64,000 nucleotides of DNA from Cladopsammia gracilis (taxonomy: Eukaryota; Cnidaria; Anthozoa; Scleractinia; Dendrophylliidae): contig JAJGOT010000054.1 of the NCBI GenBank assembly GCA_022457155.1, positions 1,667,001-1,731,000 of the forward strand, in the 5' to 3' direction. The position numbers and the translations under genes are program-made. Below the pieces are notes generated by a model. That model was not told the origin of the DNA. It searched no databases and worked only from the letters and a program-made list of their open reading frames with translations. Positions 22,800-32,409 of the stretch are shown one piece after another (position 1 is the stretch's first letter; every line of letters starts with the position of its first letter).

Positions 22800-23880
22800 A
22801 TTCATTGGGCTATTTTTTCTCTGTTTGAAAGTTTTTGTCCTCAAAAAAACCGAAATATATTAGAAATATTATGTCATCTAAATCTCATTTTAGCCGTAAT
22901 CGCTTTATTTTAGTTTCTTTCTGAAGGCACTTCTTCAAGAATAGCGGCTGAAACTGGGTAGGTTTCAAAAGTTGTAATAGATTTGTTAAGAGGTTATTAT
23001 CACCGTGAAGTTTGAGTATTTAATGAACTGGAAATTTTCCAAGTATATCCGTTCCTGGGAAAGAAGTGCTTTATGACTCTCCATTAATGCGACTCCCTAG
23101 TTTTACTAATAAAAGCAGGGGTGTTTTGAATGTGCTTATACGCGGGAAATTACCGAGCCGAGAGGCAATAAGTGAAAGAATGCTCAAAGTTGGACTTTTA
23201 AGTCCTCTTACAGTTTGTTAAGAAAGTTGAGGGAATCTATAATACAAAAAACGCAGTAGTGGCTATCATGGTCAGAATTAGGCTGGGAAAGTATTTTATA
23301 TTCTTTTAAGAATCAATACACAAGAAGCGTATAGTTTGTTTAATCAGGATATTGTAAATGTTCCAGCTTCTCATTTTGCGGAATTTTAAAATTTGAAGCG
23401 GATGTATGAATTAAAGAACAGATATTTGAACAATTAAAAGCAGCATTATCTTTGACTTCGGGGGCATGCTTCCCCAGTAAAGTTTGAAATTTATTAAAAT
23501 TTGACTTCCATCATTGTGAGTGGCAAGTGGAATGCTTTAGCTTCTTTAAAACGGGATTACTATTTTACTAGCTAACCAAACACACACACACAAAAAAATG
23601 CAATTTAAAGGGTGACAATGCAATTGAAGATGCTGGTGACTTTTTGGTTCTTTTTTTTGCTCTAAAGTGCCTGAATTTTCGCGTGTGGCCTTCAATCTAT
23701 CCAAAGAACATTGCTGAGGTTTTTTTCGCTGGTTTCCGCTTAGTTTTCGAGAAAAAGGGTCAAAAAACGTGGTCGGCGTCTTCTGTTCAAAACAGAAACA
23801 AAGAATGAAATCGATGAATCGTTCCAAACTAATGTCGATATGAAAAGCAAAGGTATTTATTCTTAAAGTTCACCCAGCCT
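22800..23880. other. Stretch without a recognisable gene
   Basis: A 93-codon minus-strand frame (23827-23546) has no domain. A short CA run lies near 23580. Nothing else is supported. Confidence 0.4.
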
Positions 23881-23889
23881 TTTGTATTG

Positions 23890-24085
23890 AATTATATGGT
23901 GCAATGCGCTAAGCGTTGGCTCCGGTGCAGGGTTGCTAATGACTTATCAGTTTGACTCACACATTTGATTTTTTTCCTCGCTCTTTTATTTTTTACTCTT
24001 TCTTTTGCTTTCGCTCTTCACATTTTGTTTGAGTTGTTGAATTACTCGTGGTAAAAGGCAGTTTTGAGATTATACACATCCTTTA
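23890..24085 (+). repeat. tRNA-derived SINE, family B copy 1
   Basis: A tRNA-like head (A-box-like GGTGCAATGCGCTAAGCG, B-box-like CAGTTTGACTC) is followed by a T/C-rich body and a GTTTGAGTTGTTGAATTA-type end. The same order occurs at 24340-24530. Confidence 0.55.
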
Positions 24086-24339
24086 TATCAAAACAATTGA
24101 TGGAGTTCTGCCACTCCGCTTTGGCTACCTTGTCAAGGCTGTTATGCCACAAAAGTGACACCAAGGAAGGAGATAAAAGATGTCTCATAATGTATGTGTA
24201 CCCTACATTTCAATATTTCGATATGCCGTGACTAAAAGGAAACATATTGTCGCCTTTTAAATCCTGCTCTTTAAAGCAGTTGCGAGGGTCAAAACATACT
24301 AATCTTATCCTAATAAGTCTCACCACGTTTACATAACTA

Positions 24340-24530
24340 AATCAGTGGCGCAGTGCGCTAAGTGTTGCGCCGCTATATGCAGAGCAGATGATGGTTAATC
24401 GGTTTGATTCACAAGATTGACTTTAAACTTTTTTCAACTGTCTCTCTATATCTTTCTTTTTGCTTTTTACTTGCTTCCTTTTGGACCTTTTGTCCGAGTT
24501 TTTGATTTATTCACAATAAAATATCCTTTC
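24340..24530 (+). repeat. tRNA-derived SINE, family B copy 2
   Basis: The head reads AGTGGCGCAGTGCGCTAAGT with box B GGTTTGATTC. The pyrimidine-rich body and GAGTTTTTGATTTATTC end parallel copy 1. The stretch between the two copies holds nothing else. Confidence 0.6.
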
Positions 24531-25390
24531 CTATATGTGAATAAAACAGTAAACTTGTAATAAGGGGCCAAGTGAAAAAAGGAAAACAGATGTTTCTCGT
24601 CCCTGCTGCTTTCTTTGTTTGGGTCGCCTCTCTTTTATTATTTGTTATTCAAATGCAATACCTATAAGAAACGCCTAAAATTTTCACCTCTCTTCATTGA
24701 CTGTGTGAAGAATGTCTCAAATATAGAGTAGGTCACTCAGTAAAGACACCGTCCCATGCTCAGAAGCTACAACTTGACCGAAACTTGGCAATTGTCTTAC
24801 ACATAACGTCCACTTTTTTCTTTGGGGAAATCCAAAAATGGCGAATTGCGATATTTTTAGACTTTCTTTACCTTCATCTGGGTAACCTTACCACTACGGT
24901 TATAGCAAGAGGGATGACTCGCCTATCCCGGACAACTTTCTGCTTGTTCAAAAAGTCAAAATATGAACAAAATGGTGACAAAAGTGGATAAATCAGAACT
25001 TAATTGCTCCATTTCAGTATCGACAGTTGGTTAATTTTTTTGACAGATGAACATTTGTTTTCAATAGCAATGCCATTCGACTAAATGGTTAATAATTAAT
25101 GTGTATTTGGTTCAAGAGGCCATATTAACGGGGTAAAATTATAAAGGATTATACAGGTTGGGATTTCAGGGTTTATTATAAGAAAATGTATGGGTGTTTC
25201 GTCCGGGACCAAAAAAAGTGACCGTAATAATAAGGTGACTGTTAGGTGGGGTTCCACTGTGCTTCGAACGCATTGTACCACTGTATAGTAGTTTGGATTT
25301 TCGAAGTCACTTTCGAATGTCACGAACTAGTCACCTGTTTGGAAGGCTTGCTCGCTGCTTGCCTGGATATGCCTCATGACCAAAGGAACG
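24531..25390. other. Stretch without a recognisable gene
   Basis: No domain-bearing frame, repeat or RNA is visible. Confidence 0.4.
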
Positions 25391-25439
25391 GGTTAGTTAA
25401 AAAAATGTGTTAATGGGACTTCCTCGAAAAAAAGGCTGA

Positions 25440-26280
25440 ACAAAGTAAGAATCAGTCCTGTTGGACCGCTTTCAAGGCTGCGAGAAATGAAGTTAATAAT
25501 GCAATCAAGTTTGCTAAACGTAAATACATTGACGTCAACCTAGTTGCCAATAGAAAAGACCCTCATAAAACATGGCAACTAATTAATGAACTGAGTTATT
25601 GCCAACACCAAAAGAAAGGCATTGCGGATATCGTAAATTGGTCACAATAAAATTAGTTATGCAACGGAAATGGCAGAGACCTTCAATGACCGTATTGCAA
25701 ACATTGGTCATATTTTGGCAAAAGACATATTCCCGGCTGTTAACCCTACAAATAAAATATTCTCTTTTGACAGCTGTAGTATCAGCGAAGTCCGAAAATT
25801 ACTTGAAAACCTAGAAGTTAAGAAAGTGACTGGTTTGGATAATGTTCCATCTAAGCTACTTAAAATTGCTGCACGCATTTTAGCACCTTCTTTAACATTT
25901 ATTTTCAACCAGTCACTCTTCTGATATAGTTCCCTTAGACTGGAAACTAGCTAGAGTTACACCAATTTTTAAAAAGGGTAAAAGACAAGATGTCAACAAT
26001 TATTTGCCAATCTCGATTATTCCTGTTGTTGCTAAGATTTTTGAAAGGATAATTTACGATCAATTAATACAAGCACCTTAATGATAACAAACTTCTAGCT
26101 AATTGTCAATCTGGCTTTAGATCACTTCACAGCACACTTACATCCTTGCTTGAAACTACTAACAGCTGGTCTGTCAATATAGACAATGGTTTCATCAACG
26201 GGGTGATATTTATAGACTTAAAAAAAGCCTTTGACACGATCGTAGTTAATTATTTGCTCGATCGATTGCATCATAGCATT
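25440..26280 (+). pseudogene. Non-LTR retrotransposon (LINE) reverse transcriptase remnant
   Basis: Frames joined by several shifts read as the linker and fingers/palm start of a LINE RT. The linker shows SCWTAFKAARNEVNNAIK and KTWQLINEL. After it come VTGLDNVPSKLLKIAA, LDWKLARVTPIFKKGK, SGFRSLHSTLTSLLE and VIFIDLKKAFDTI, the last holding the first catalytic Asp. The sequence stops before the YADD box near 26280, where unrelated DNA begins. There is no endonuclease upstream. The order of motifs fits jockey/CR1-type RTs. Frameshifts and truncation at both ends show a dead copy. Confidence 0.8.
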
Positions 26281-26349
26281 CGACCTTTAGATCTCATGTT
26301 TCATCACCTCATGGTCAGTCTCACTAGTCTAGCTTCGTTGTAATTTTTC

Positions 26350-26985
26350 ACGTAAACCATGTCTTCTCGAAAAAGCACTTGCACAACTCGCCAGACTTGT
26401 AAACACCTCGCCACCGACTTTGAATGGGAAGGTCTTCCAGCTTTTAATATTCCTCCAAGCCACCCAGAACAGTGTGGCAACGACAACAACTTGCCTTTAT
26501 TCGCCAATTCAACTATTTCGCAAGACGCCACAACAAAGCCGCAAGATTATGCCGCGAACTGTTCACATTCCCTCCGCACGGTGACGACCACGCACCCGCT
26601 TCATATCAGCTCCCGACTACGGCAAAGGCTGCCACAATCAAGCTACCGAAACAGAAAGCTTCCAAAACACCACCACATCCAGAACAGCCAGCAACAAACC
26701 CTGCGGCACTCGAACACAAACACGGCGACCTGCAGCGACTCGTGTTTCTTAAAGAAACACACGAACTGGAGATTTGAAAGCTCGAACTGCAGCTCGAGCT
26801 AGCCAAGATCTCCTCCAACATCCCACAGCCAGCAGGTTCCGACAAGTCCAAGAGATCAATGGGTGACCTAAAGGCACCCCCAGAAGATCCGCTTCTGCAG
26901 CGTTGGCCGCATATCTTCGCACCAGGTGAGCCACAACAAAAGCCCAAGCGGTCGGTAGAAAGACAATAAGTTGAACTAGGGAGGC
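26350..26985 (+). pseudogene. Retroelement gag-like fragment
   Basis: The most protein-like frame (26472-26970) has an RQFNYFARRHNKAARLCR N-terminal part, a Pro/Ala-rich middle and LELQLELAKISSNIPQP. It then shows LLQRWPHIFAPGEPQQKPK, a motif I recall from gag-like ORFs of cnidarian tyrosine-recombinase retroelements. A stop at 26776 interrupts it. A second frame from ATG 26359 is longer but shows no motif. The fragment may be part of the same element as the DIRS-like remnant that follows. Confidence 0.4.
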
Positions 26986-27039
26986 ACTGAGGATCGTCCA
27001 TCTGGTCATGATGAATGGAGAAGGAGTAGAGGTTCACAT

Positions 27040-28440
27040 TCCCGGACACTTTTGGTACTTCCACATTCCCGAACATCATCAGAACCTCCAAATTGGGTGA
27101 AAGAGTTCCTTAAGCAGCAGCAAGTGAATGCAATGGAGCTAAGATGCCTTCAAAGCAAGATGTCCAGCTCAAAAGCTCAACAACCTAATGTGGCAGATCC
27201 CGAGTTTTGCTTCATGGGTAACAAAAAGCAGTGTTTACTAAATAAGGATGTCGCTGAGAAGATTGTTGAGTCGTTGGAAATGGATGATGGCAAAGGGCAT
27301 ATGCAGAAACTAGCAGAAGGTTTTAGCTTATTATACTGCCTAGCTGCTCACTTGTGACTCGGATGACGAGAAGAACATTCAAAAGGCTGTGAAGGAGAGC
27401 AAACAGCTGAGGGAGGAGAAGAAAAGAAGCGTTTCTTCTAAGGTCACATGGCCGAAAAGAATGATCAAATGGCCTTCAGAAAGGAGGGTTACTTTCCAGC
27501 GAAACAACAAGTGTTACAGAACGCCATTAGCAGTGGGAAAGCAGAGTCAGTCACACGATGGGCAGTCTGTTTGTTTTCGTTGCTTCAAACTGGGGCACTT
27601 CACCGGGGTTGCCGTGCTATCAATATCTTCAAGACAAGAAGTACTGGACAGCCCTCAGGCAGTCACCAGCAGCCGGCCCAGTAATACGCCAGTTCAATAG
27701 ATGGCGAACGATCTCTTTTATGATGGCTCTGAGTGTTGATTCTTTGAATATTACAAGTGAAAGTGAATTATTTGAGGACGTTGTTCACAGCGGTGTTGTT
27801 AAAGAAGAGTATGAGAAAACAATGCCTTTTGGCAGAACATTGGGGAAAGTAATTGATTATTGCAAGTTATTCGTAAAGGTCATTGTTTCCCTTTTGTTGA
27901 TTTAGCTGAGGGGAAACTTTTTCCGAATCATGGCAGTGCGTTATGCAAGGCTTAATTTAATGCTGATTTTGTGTCCTCCGAGATCTCCAAGTTGCTGGAA
28001 TCTGGTGCACTGGTTGTAGTCAATTCTGCAGACTTGTTTGTGTGTAAATCCATTAGGTGTAGCTGAAAAAAGTTCAGGAAAACCTGGCCTTTTTCTGGAT
28101 TTACACTGTAAGAATGTGCATCTCAGATCGTGTAAATTCAAGTATGAGGATATTAGTACAGCAGCTGATTTGTTCCAGCAGGGGTGACTGGTTCTTTAAG
28201 TTTGATTATACCAGTGGTTATCACCACATGGATATTTTTCCAGACCATACTGAGTTCTTTGGTTGCTCTTAGATGGTTGACAGTTCTGTTAAGTTTTTTA
28301 AGTTCACTGTTCCACCTTTTGGTCTTTCTGTCGGTCCTTTTATCTTTACCAAAATTCAAAAAGCCCTGACAAAGTATTGGAGGAGGCAGGGTCTTCGCAT
28401 ATTCACTTATTTGGACAATGGTGCAGGGGAAGATTCTCAT
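27040..28440 (+). pseudogene. DIRS-like retrotransposon gag and reverse transcriptase remnant
   Basis: The gag-like part contains DPEFCFMGNKKQCLLNKDV and DEKNIQKAVKESKQLREEK, then a knuckle-like CFRCFKLGH (about 27575). The RT part begins near 27950 with FVSSEISKLLESGALVVV. It continues in shifted frames with SGYHHMDIFPDHTEFFG, VPPFGLSVGPFIFTK and ITYLDNGA-like residues (about 28400), the last a variant of the YLDDG active site. These blocks match DIRS1-group elements. Several stops and frameshifts are present and the recombinase is missing. The 3' side is cut by the Penelope-like remnant. Confidence 0.65.
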
Positions 28441-28449
28441 TTTCATGAA

Positions 28450-29385
28450 TGACAGAAGACTACCTCAATCAGCACTCACCCAACCTAAAAAAATGTATCT
28501 AAAAAAGCTACCTTCAGAACTGGACAATGTGATCACATTACATGATGAAAATGATGAAAATGATGAATTCCAAGATAAATCAGCCTTTCTCGAGATGATG
28601 AAGATAACAATCCGATGTTGTATTTGTTGTTTTTCACCTGCAGAGAAGGTGTACCACCCCCTCAAACACCTGGAATTTTTCGTTGTAACAGAAATCGGTG
28701 TAAAACATGTCCTTCTTCTTCCATTAAACTTGCCTCCTTCACTGCACATCTATGTTCTCCAAGGAACCACGTTTTACACCTTCTCTACAGGTGAAAACGA
28801 CAAATACGACATCGCATCTGCTGCACATCCACGAACGTCATCTACATGATCCAATGCGCCAAATACCATACACAATACATTGGTGAAGCAAAACGACAAG
28901 TGAGCGATTGATTTGGAGAACATAGACGTGCAGTTGAAGTGCCTTTAAGAAAGAACATCATGATCAACCAACTGCCGTGTTATGCTGAGCACTTTGCTCT
29001 CACCGGACACTCCATTACCGACCTCCAAATCATGCCATTAGAACTCATTAATTCTAATAAAGACATGATCCGAAAAGCGAGAGAATAATATTTAATCACT
29101 ATAGTCAATACACTTGAACCTAATGACATGAAAAGACTCAACGAAATTTAATCTTCCACGTATTTATGGTTATAATCATTACTAGCCATTTCTACGTTTC
29201 AACCATTACTTGTTTATTAGCATATCATGTATCAGCATTTTATCTTTGCCCTTTTTAAATATTGTAACCGTTTGTTTCCATCTTCACTTAGCTTTCTTAG
29301 TCCCTGATGAAGGTTTGTTTTGTCTAACCGAAATATTGGGCAAATATTATTAAAAGAAGTCGAACAAATTCAGCTGTCTCATCAG
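28450..29385 (+). mobile_element. Penelope-like element, 3' remnant with GIY-YIG-type endonuclease
   Basis: In changing frames the plus strand reads the Cys-containing linker (RCNRNRCKTCPSSS, about 28680). It then reads IQCAKYHTQYIGEAKRQ and FGEHRRAVE (28850-28940), followed by AEHFALTGHSITDLQIM and NSNKDMIRKARE up to about 29160. This is the order of the Penelope-like endonuclease domain; the GIY part is degenerate and the YIG is present as YIGE. An AT-rich 3' region with a hammerhead-like core follows (29300-29340). The RT part is not present. Stops in several frames show decay. Confidence 0.7.
29297..29362 (+). ncRNA. Hammerhead-like core at Penelope-like 3' end
   Basis: CTGATGA (29305-29311) is followed by a GGTT/AACC helix with a 10-base loop, then CGAAA. 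This is the two-part conserved core and helix II of hammerhead ribozymes, known from terminal repeats of Penelope-like elements. An unpaired A follows CTGATGA, as in the motif at 7540. I could not find a convincing helix I, so activity is doubtful. Confidence 0.35.
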
Positions 29386-29539
29386 CCTTGCATGTTAAAG
29401 TTTTTTTTATATTAAAATAGTGCGACTTATGTCAGAATTAATAGCGTAAATATAATTAAAGATGGGGATTAAAGGAACCCATATCTTCCAATTGGATCCG
29501 GGTTTGTAGGTTTCGATAATGTGGAATTTTTTTTACTAG

Positions 29540-30110
29540 ACTTACAGCACCAAATTTAATGTCTTGCTAAAAGAAAACAGAAGTTTAATTGAAGAGAATA
29601 TTTTGAAGTATCTGACTTCACACCCACAAATACTATGATATCCCTCGGATAGTTCTGTGGTATTAATTGAATGTTTTGAAGCTTTTCAGTCAAGTTTTGC
29701 CAAAAGAGTTTAGTTTTTTCACATTGCCAAAAAAGGTGAATCAGGTGTTCGATAGAGTTGTTGCAGAAAGAGCAATTTGGGTCTTGTTTGATAGGAACCC
29801 CCAAATAAGGTCGCAAGACAAATATGCCAGTTTTTTGAACCAGTCTCGAGGGCGATTTTACCTGGTCAGTTGCCTCTTTTCCAGTTTACAGTGTTACATC
29901 TGAAAAGCTGAACAAACACATGGTCTGGCCTCTAATTAAAGCACTGTTTCTAATGTTGGGATCAAGGTGGTGTATAGGGTCTGTGATGGAGGCCCCTGGA
30001 ATTCCCGTGGTTTTAATTCTGCAAGGTAAGACGAAAACCAAGTAATCATTTAACAATCTACTTTGGAGCAAAACCGAAAGACTCCCTGAATAATGCGAAA
30101 CCTTTCAAAT
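29540..30110 (-). pseudogene. LINE RT-protein C-terminal fragment with zinc-binding motif
   Basis: On the minus strand, frame 29816-29556 reads PNCSFCNNSIEHLIHLFWQC, the CX2CX7-8HX4C-like zinc-binding segment (zf-RVT) at the C-terminus of L1/Tx1-type LINE proteins, followed by LFWQNLTEKLQ. Upstream frames (30071-29886) are weaker and contain breaks. No RT catalytic core is present. It is a separate insertion from the Penelope-like piece on the other strand. Confidence 0.6.
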
Positions 30111-30940
30111 CCATTCTGGATGTACATGTACACTGTACCTTTCACACTTTCAAAATGGACGCAAACTTTCCGATGTCACTGAGCAAGCGCATAACTAATA
30201 CTATAAGAAGCAAGGGCTGACAACTGCGTAAAGAATTTGTTTCACGTAATACACCTACACTAAATAAAATCTTAATTTCGAGGATCAAAAAGTCCGGTCA
30301 ACTGATATCAGCGTAAAGTACGATAATCTTTTGCAGATGTTTCCATAGATAAACCGCACACTTGATTTTGAGCAAAAAAGTGCGGCTTATACACAGGTGT
30401 TTACGGCAAATAATATTATCCTTGTATTTTTTGTGAACATCAACATTATTAGTGAAAGCTGCCTTAAGTATTCAAGGATGTGTTCTGTAACATTTCTAAA
30501 CAAAAAAAATATTTAAAAAAATTGTAAATACATCTATGCACACCTCAAAATTGCAAAATTACAGTTGTGCAGATCGAGCTGTGGCCACCCAGCATAGGCT
30601 TTGTAACAGTGGCAATGCCAATGAAACGTTTTGAGGGCAGCACACAAGTCTACCCAGCTGGAAGCCATAGGACGTGTCAAAAATTCAAGTAGGGTGGCCA
30701 TGGCTTGATGTGCTCAACTGTACGGTAGTGCAGTGCCTTTCCAAAGCCACTCTCTGATTGGCTGTCTTAAAACATCTGGTAGCGATTGTACCGATTCCGT
30801 GATTGGCCTGTTGTAGCCAGTACCGTCACTCTGCACCACTCCTTCATCTTCACATGGTTCTTGACAGAGGTCAGTGTACTGCAGTGCCATTGTCAAAAGT
30901 GAAGTGTTGAGTCTGACAAAGGCCGCTTGTGATTTCTGTA
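30111..30940. other. Stretch without a recognisable gene
   Basis: AT-rich to mixed sequence, no supported gene. A 94-codon minus-strand frame (30998-30714) has no domain. Confidence 0.4.
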
Positions 30941-30943
30941 GAA

Positions 30944-31129
30944 ATGGCGAGTCCAACAAAATCCGCTCGCTTGTTGTTTCTGTTGTTTTCATCTGCATTC
31001 ACTAGTTCCGCTCATTCCCCATGTGTAAAAAAACTTGTCGTTTGTCGATGTGCTTCTCATTCTTGTGCTGCGAAAATAGCAACTTGCAATTTAGCCTTGT
31101 GTTTGAACCTTCAGCGAGGGCCAACTTAA
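30944..31129 (+). CDS. Small Cys-rich ORF with possible signal peptide
   Basis: Starting at the second ATG of the frame, 61 residues begin MASPTKSARLLFLLF, a basic start and hydrophobic core ending in small residues, as in signal peptides. A segment with seven cysteines in about 35 residues follows. This could be a small secreted protein or the first exon of one. It ends 41 bases before the EnSpm insertion. I recognise no family, and short Cys-containing frames arise by chance, so confidence is low. Confidence 0.3.
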   Translation: MASPTKSARLLFLLFSSAFTSSAHSPCVKKLVVCRCASHSCAAKIATCNLALCLNLQRGPT

Positions 31130-31170
31130 GAATGAGAATTATACGATTTCCAGCTGGGTTTAGAGACCAC

Positions 31171-31198
31171 CACTGGAAAAAATCCCAAATTTCCAAGT
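31171..31198 (+). repeat. Left terminal inverted repeat of EnSpm
   Basis: 28 bp beginning CACTGGAAAAAATCCC, identical to the right end in inverted orientation. It is preceded by the CAC duplication. Confidence 0.95.
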
Positions 31199-31339
31199 TT
31201 GATCAAACATGGATATTGATTGGATTTTGAAATACCCAAATTGGCCAAATAGCCAAATTTGGTTTTAAGTTGGATAAATCATGGATATTTTAAGCAAGAA
31301 AAAATATACAAGTAAAATACAAAATTGGATTCAGCCAAA

Positions 31340-31740
31340 TCACAATTAAACTTGTTTATTGGGAAACCTGAAGTGGTTTTTTAACTAAAACAAGTTTGGT
31401 TTTCACAGAAGTAATTTTGTTAACCAAACCTGTATTTATTCAAATCGTAATTAAACTTGTTTTTTTGTAAAACCTGAAGTGTTTTTTAACTAAAACAAGT
31501 TTGGTTTTCACAGAAGTAATTTTGTTAACCAAACCTGTATTTATTCAAATCGTAATGAAACTTGTTTTTGTAAAACCTGAAGTGTTTTTTAAATAAAACA
31601 AGTTTGGTTTTCACAGAAGTAATTTTGTTAACCAAACCTATATTTATTCAAATCGTAATTAAACTTGTTTTTTGTAAAACCTGAAGTGTTTTTTAACTAA
31701 AACAATTTTGGTTTTCACAGAAGTAATTTTGTTAACCTGA
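31340..31740. repeat. Left subterminal tandem array, four units of about 104 bp
   Basis: Units start with TTAAACTTG (one copy TGAAACTTG) at 31346, 31451, 31556 and 31659 and contain AAACCTGAAGTG and CAAGTTTGGTTTTCACAGAA. Units 2-4 are nearly identical; unit 1 is more diverged. TTGG/CCAA-type words also fill 31200-31340 and 31740-31960. Their position suggests binding sites for element-encoded proteins, by analogy with plant CACTA elements. Confidence 0.8.
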
Positions 31741-32409
31741 AGCCTGTGTCTTGGATAGCTTCACAACCAAATTTGGCATTTTTCCATGCAAACGTCATTA
31801 CCTGGTTTTTAGCCAAACCAAATTTGTTTTTTCTGTGTAGGTTGCTTCATTTCTAATACAAACTTAGAAATCTCTACATCCAAATCTGGTATTTTTCCCT
31901 TCACAAAAATTAGGTTGTTTGTCCAAACTTGGTTGAAAGAAATCTAGCCTTAATATATTTAATCCAAAGTTTTTTGGGTTATACAACACCTTATGCCACA
32001 TTATTTTACACAAAAGATTTACTGAGATGGTTTTGGACTTGAATGAGCTAATAATAGTTATATTGTATTATAATAATAACCCAAAACCATAATGCAATTA
32101 TAACAGTTCTAAACTTCATAACCAATACAATCTTGGTACAGCTAAACAAAAAGTTAAAATTTGCTGTACATTATTTTAAAACAATTCACATGCTCATGTT
32201 TTGAATTCATAACAAAATTGGGAGCTCGATAGTTTAGCCAGATCTAGCTTTGCACTCTAAAGTACTTGTAGGTGTCATCAAGAGGTCATAAAAGTTTTGT
32301 AATACAAGAATAAACATCATTGTATACAGTGTAATATATGTCATGTTGCATGTGTTATTTGGACCAGGTATACGGGTTTGCTTTAAATTACGTTTCTCTT
32401 CTTTATCAG

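Noticed and set aside
26606..27091. 161-codon minus-strand open frame (Ser/Gly/Cys-rich)
   Set aside because: Opposite a retroelement gag-like segment on the plus strand; composition explained by the complement of Pro/Gln/Ala-rich codons.
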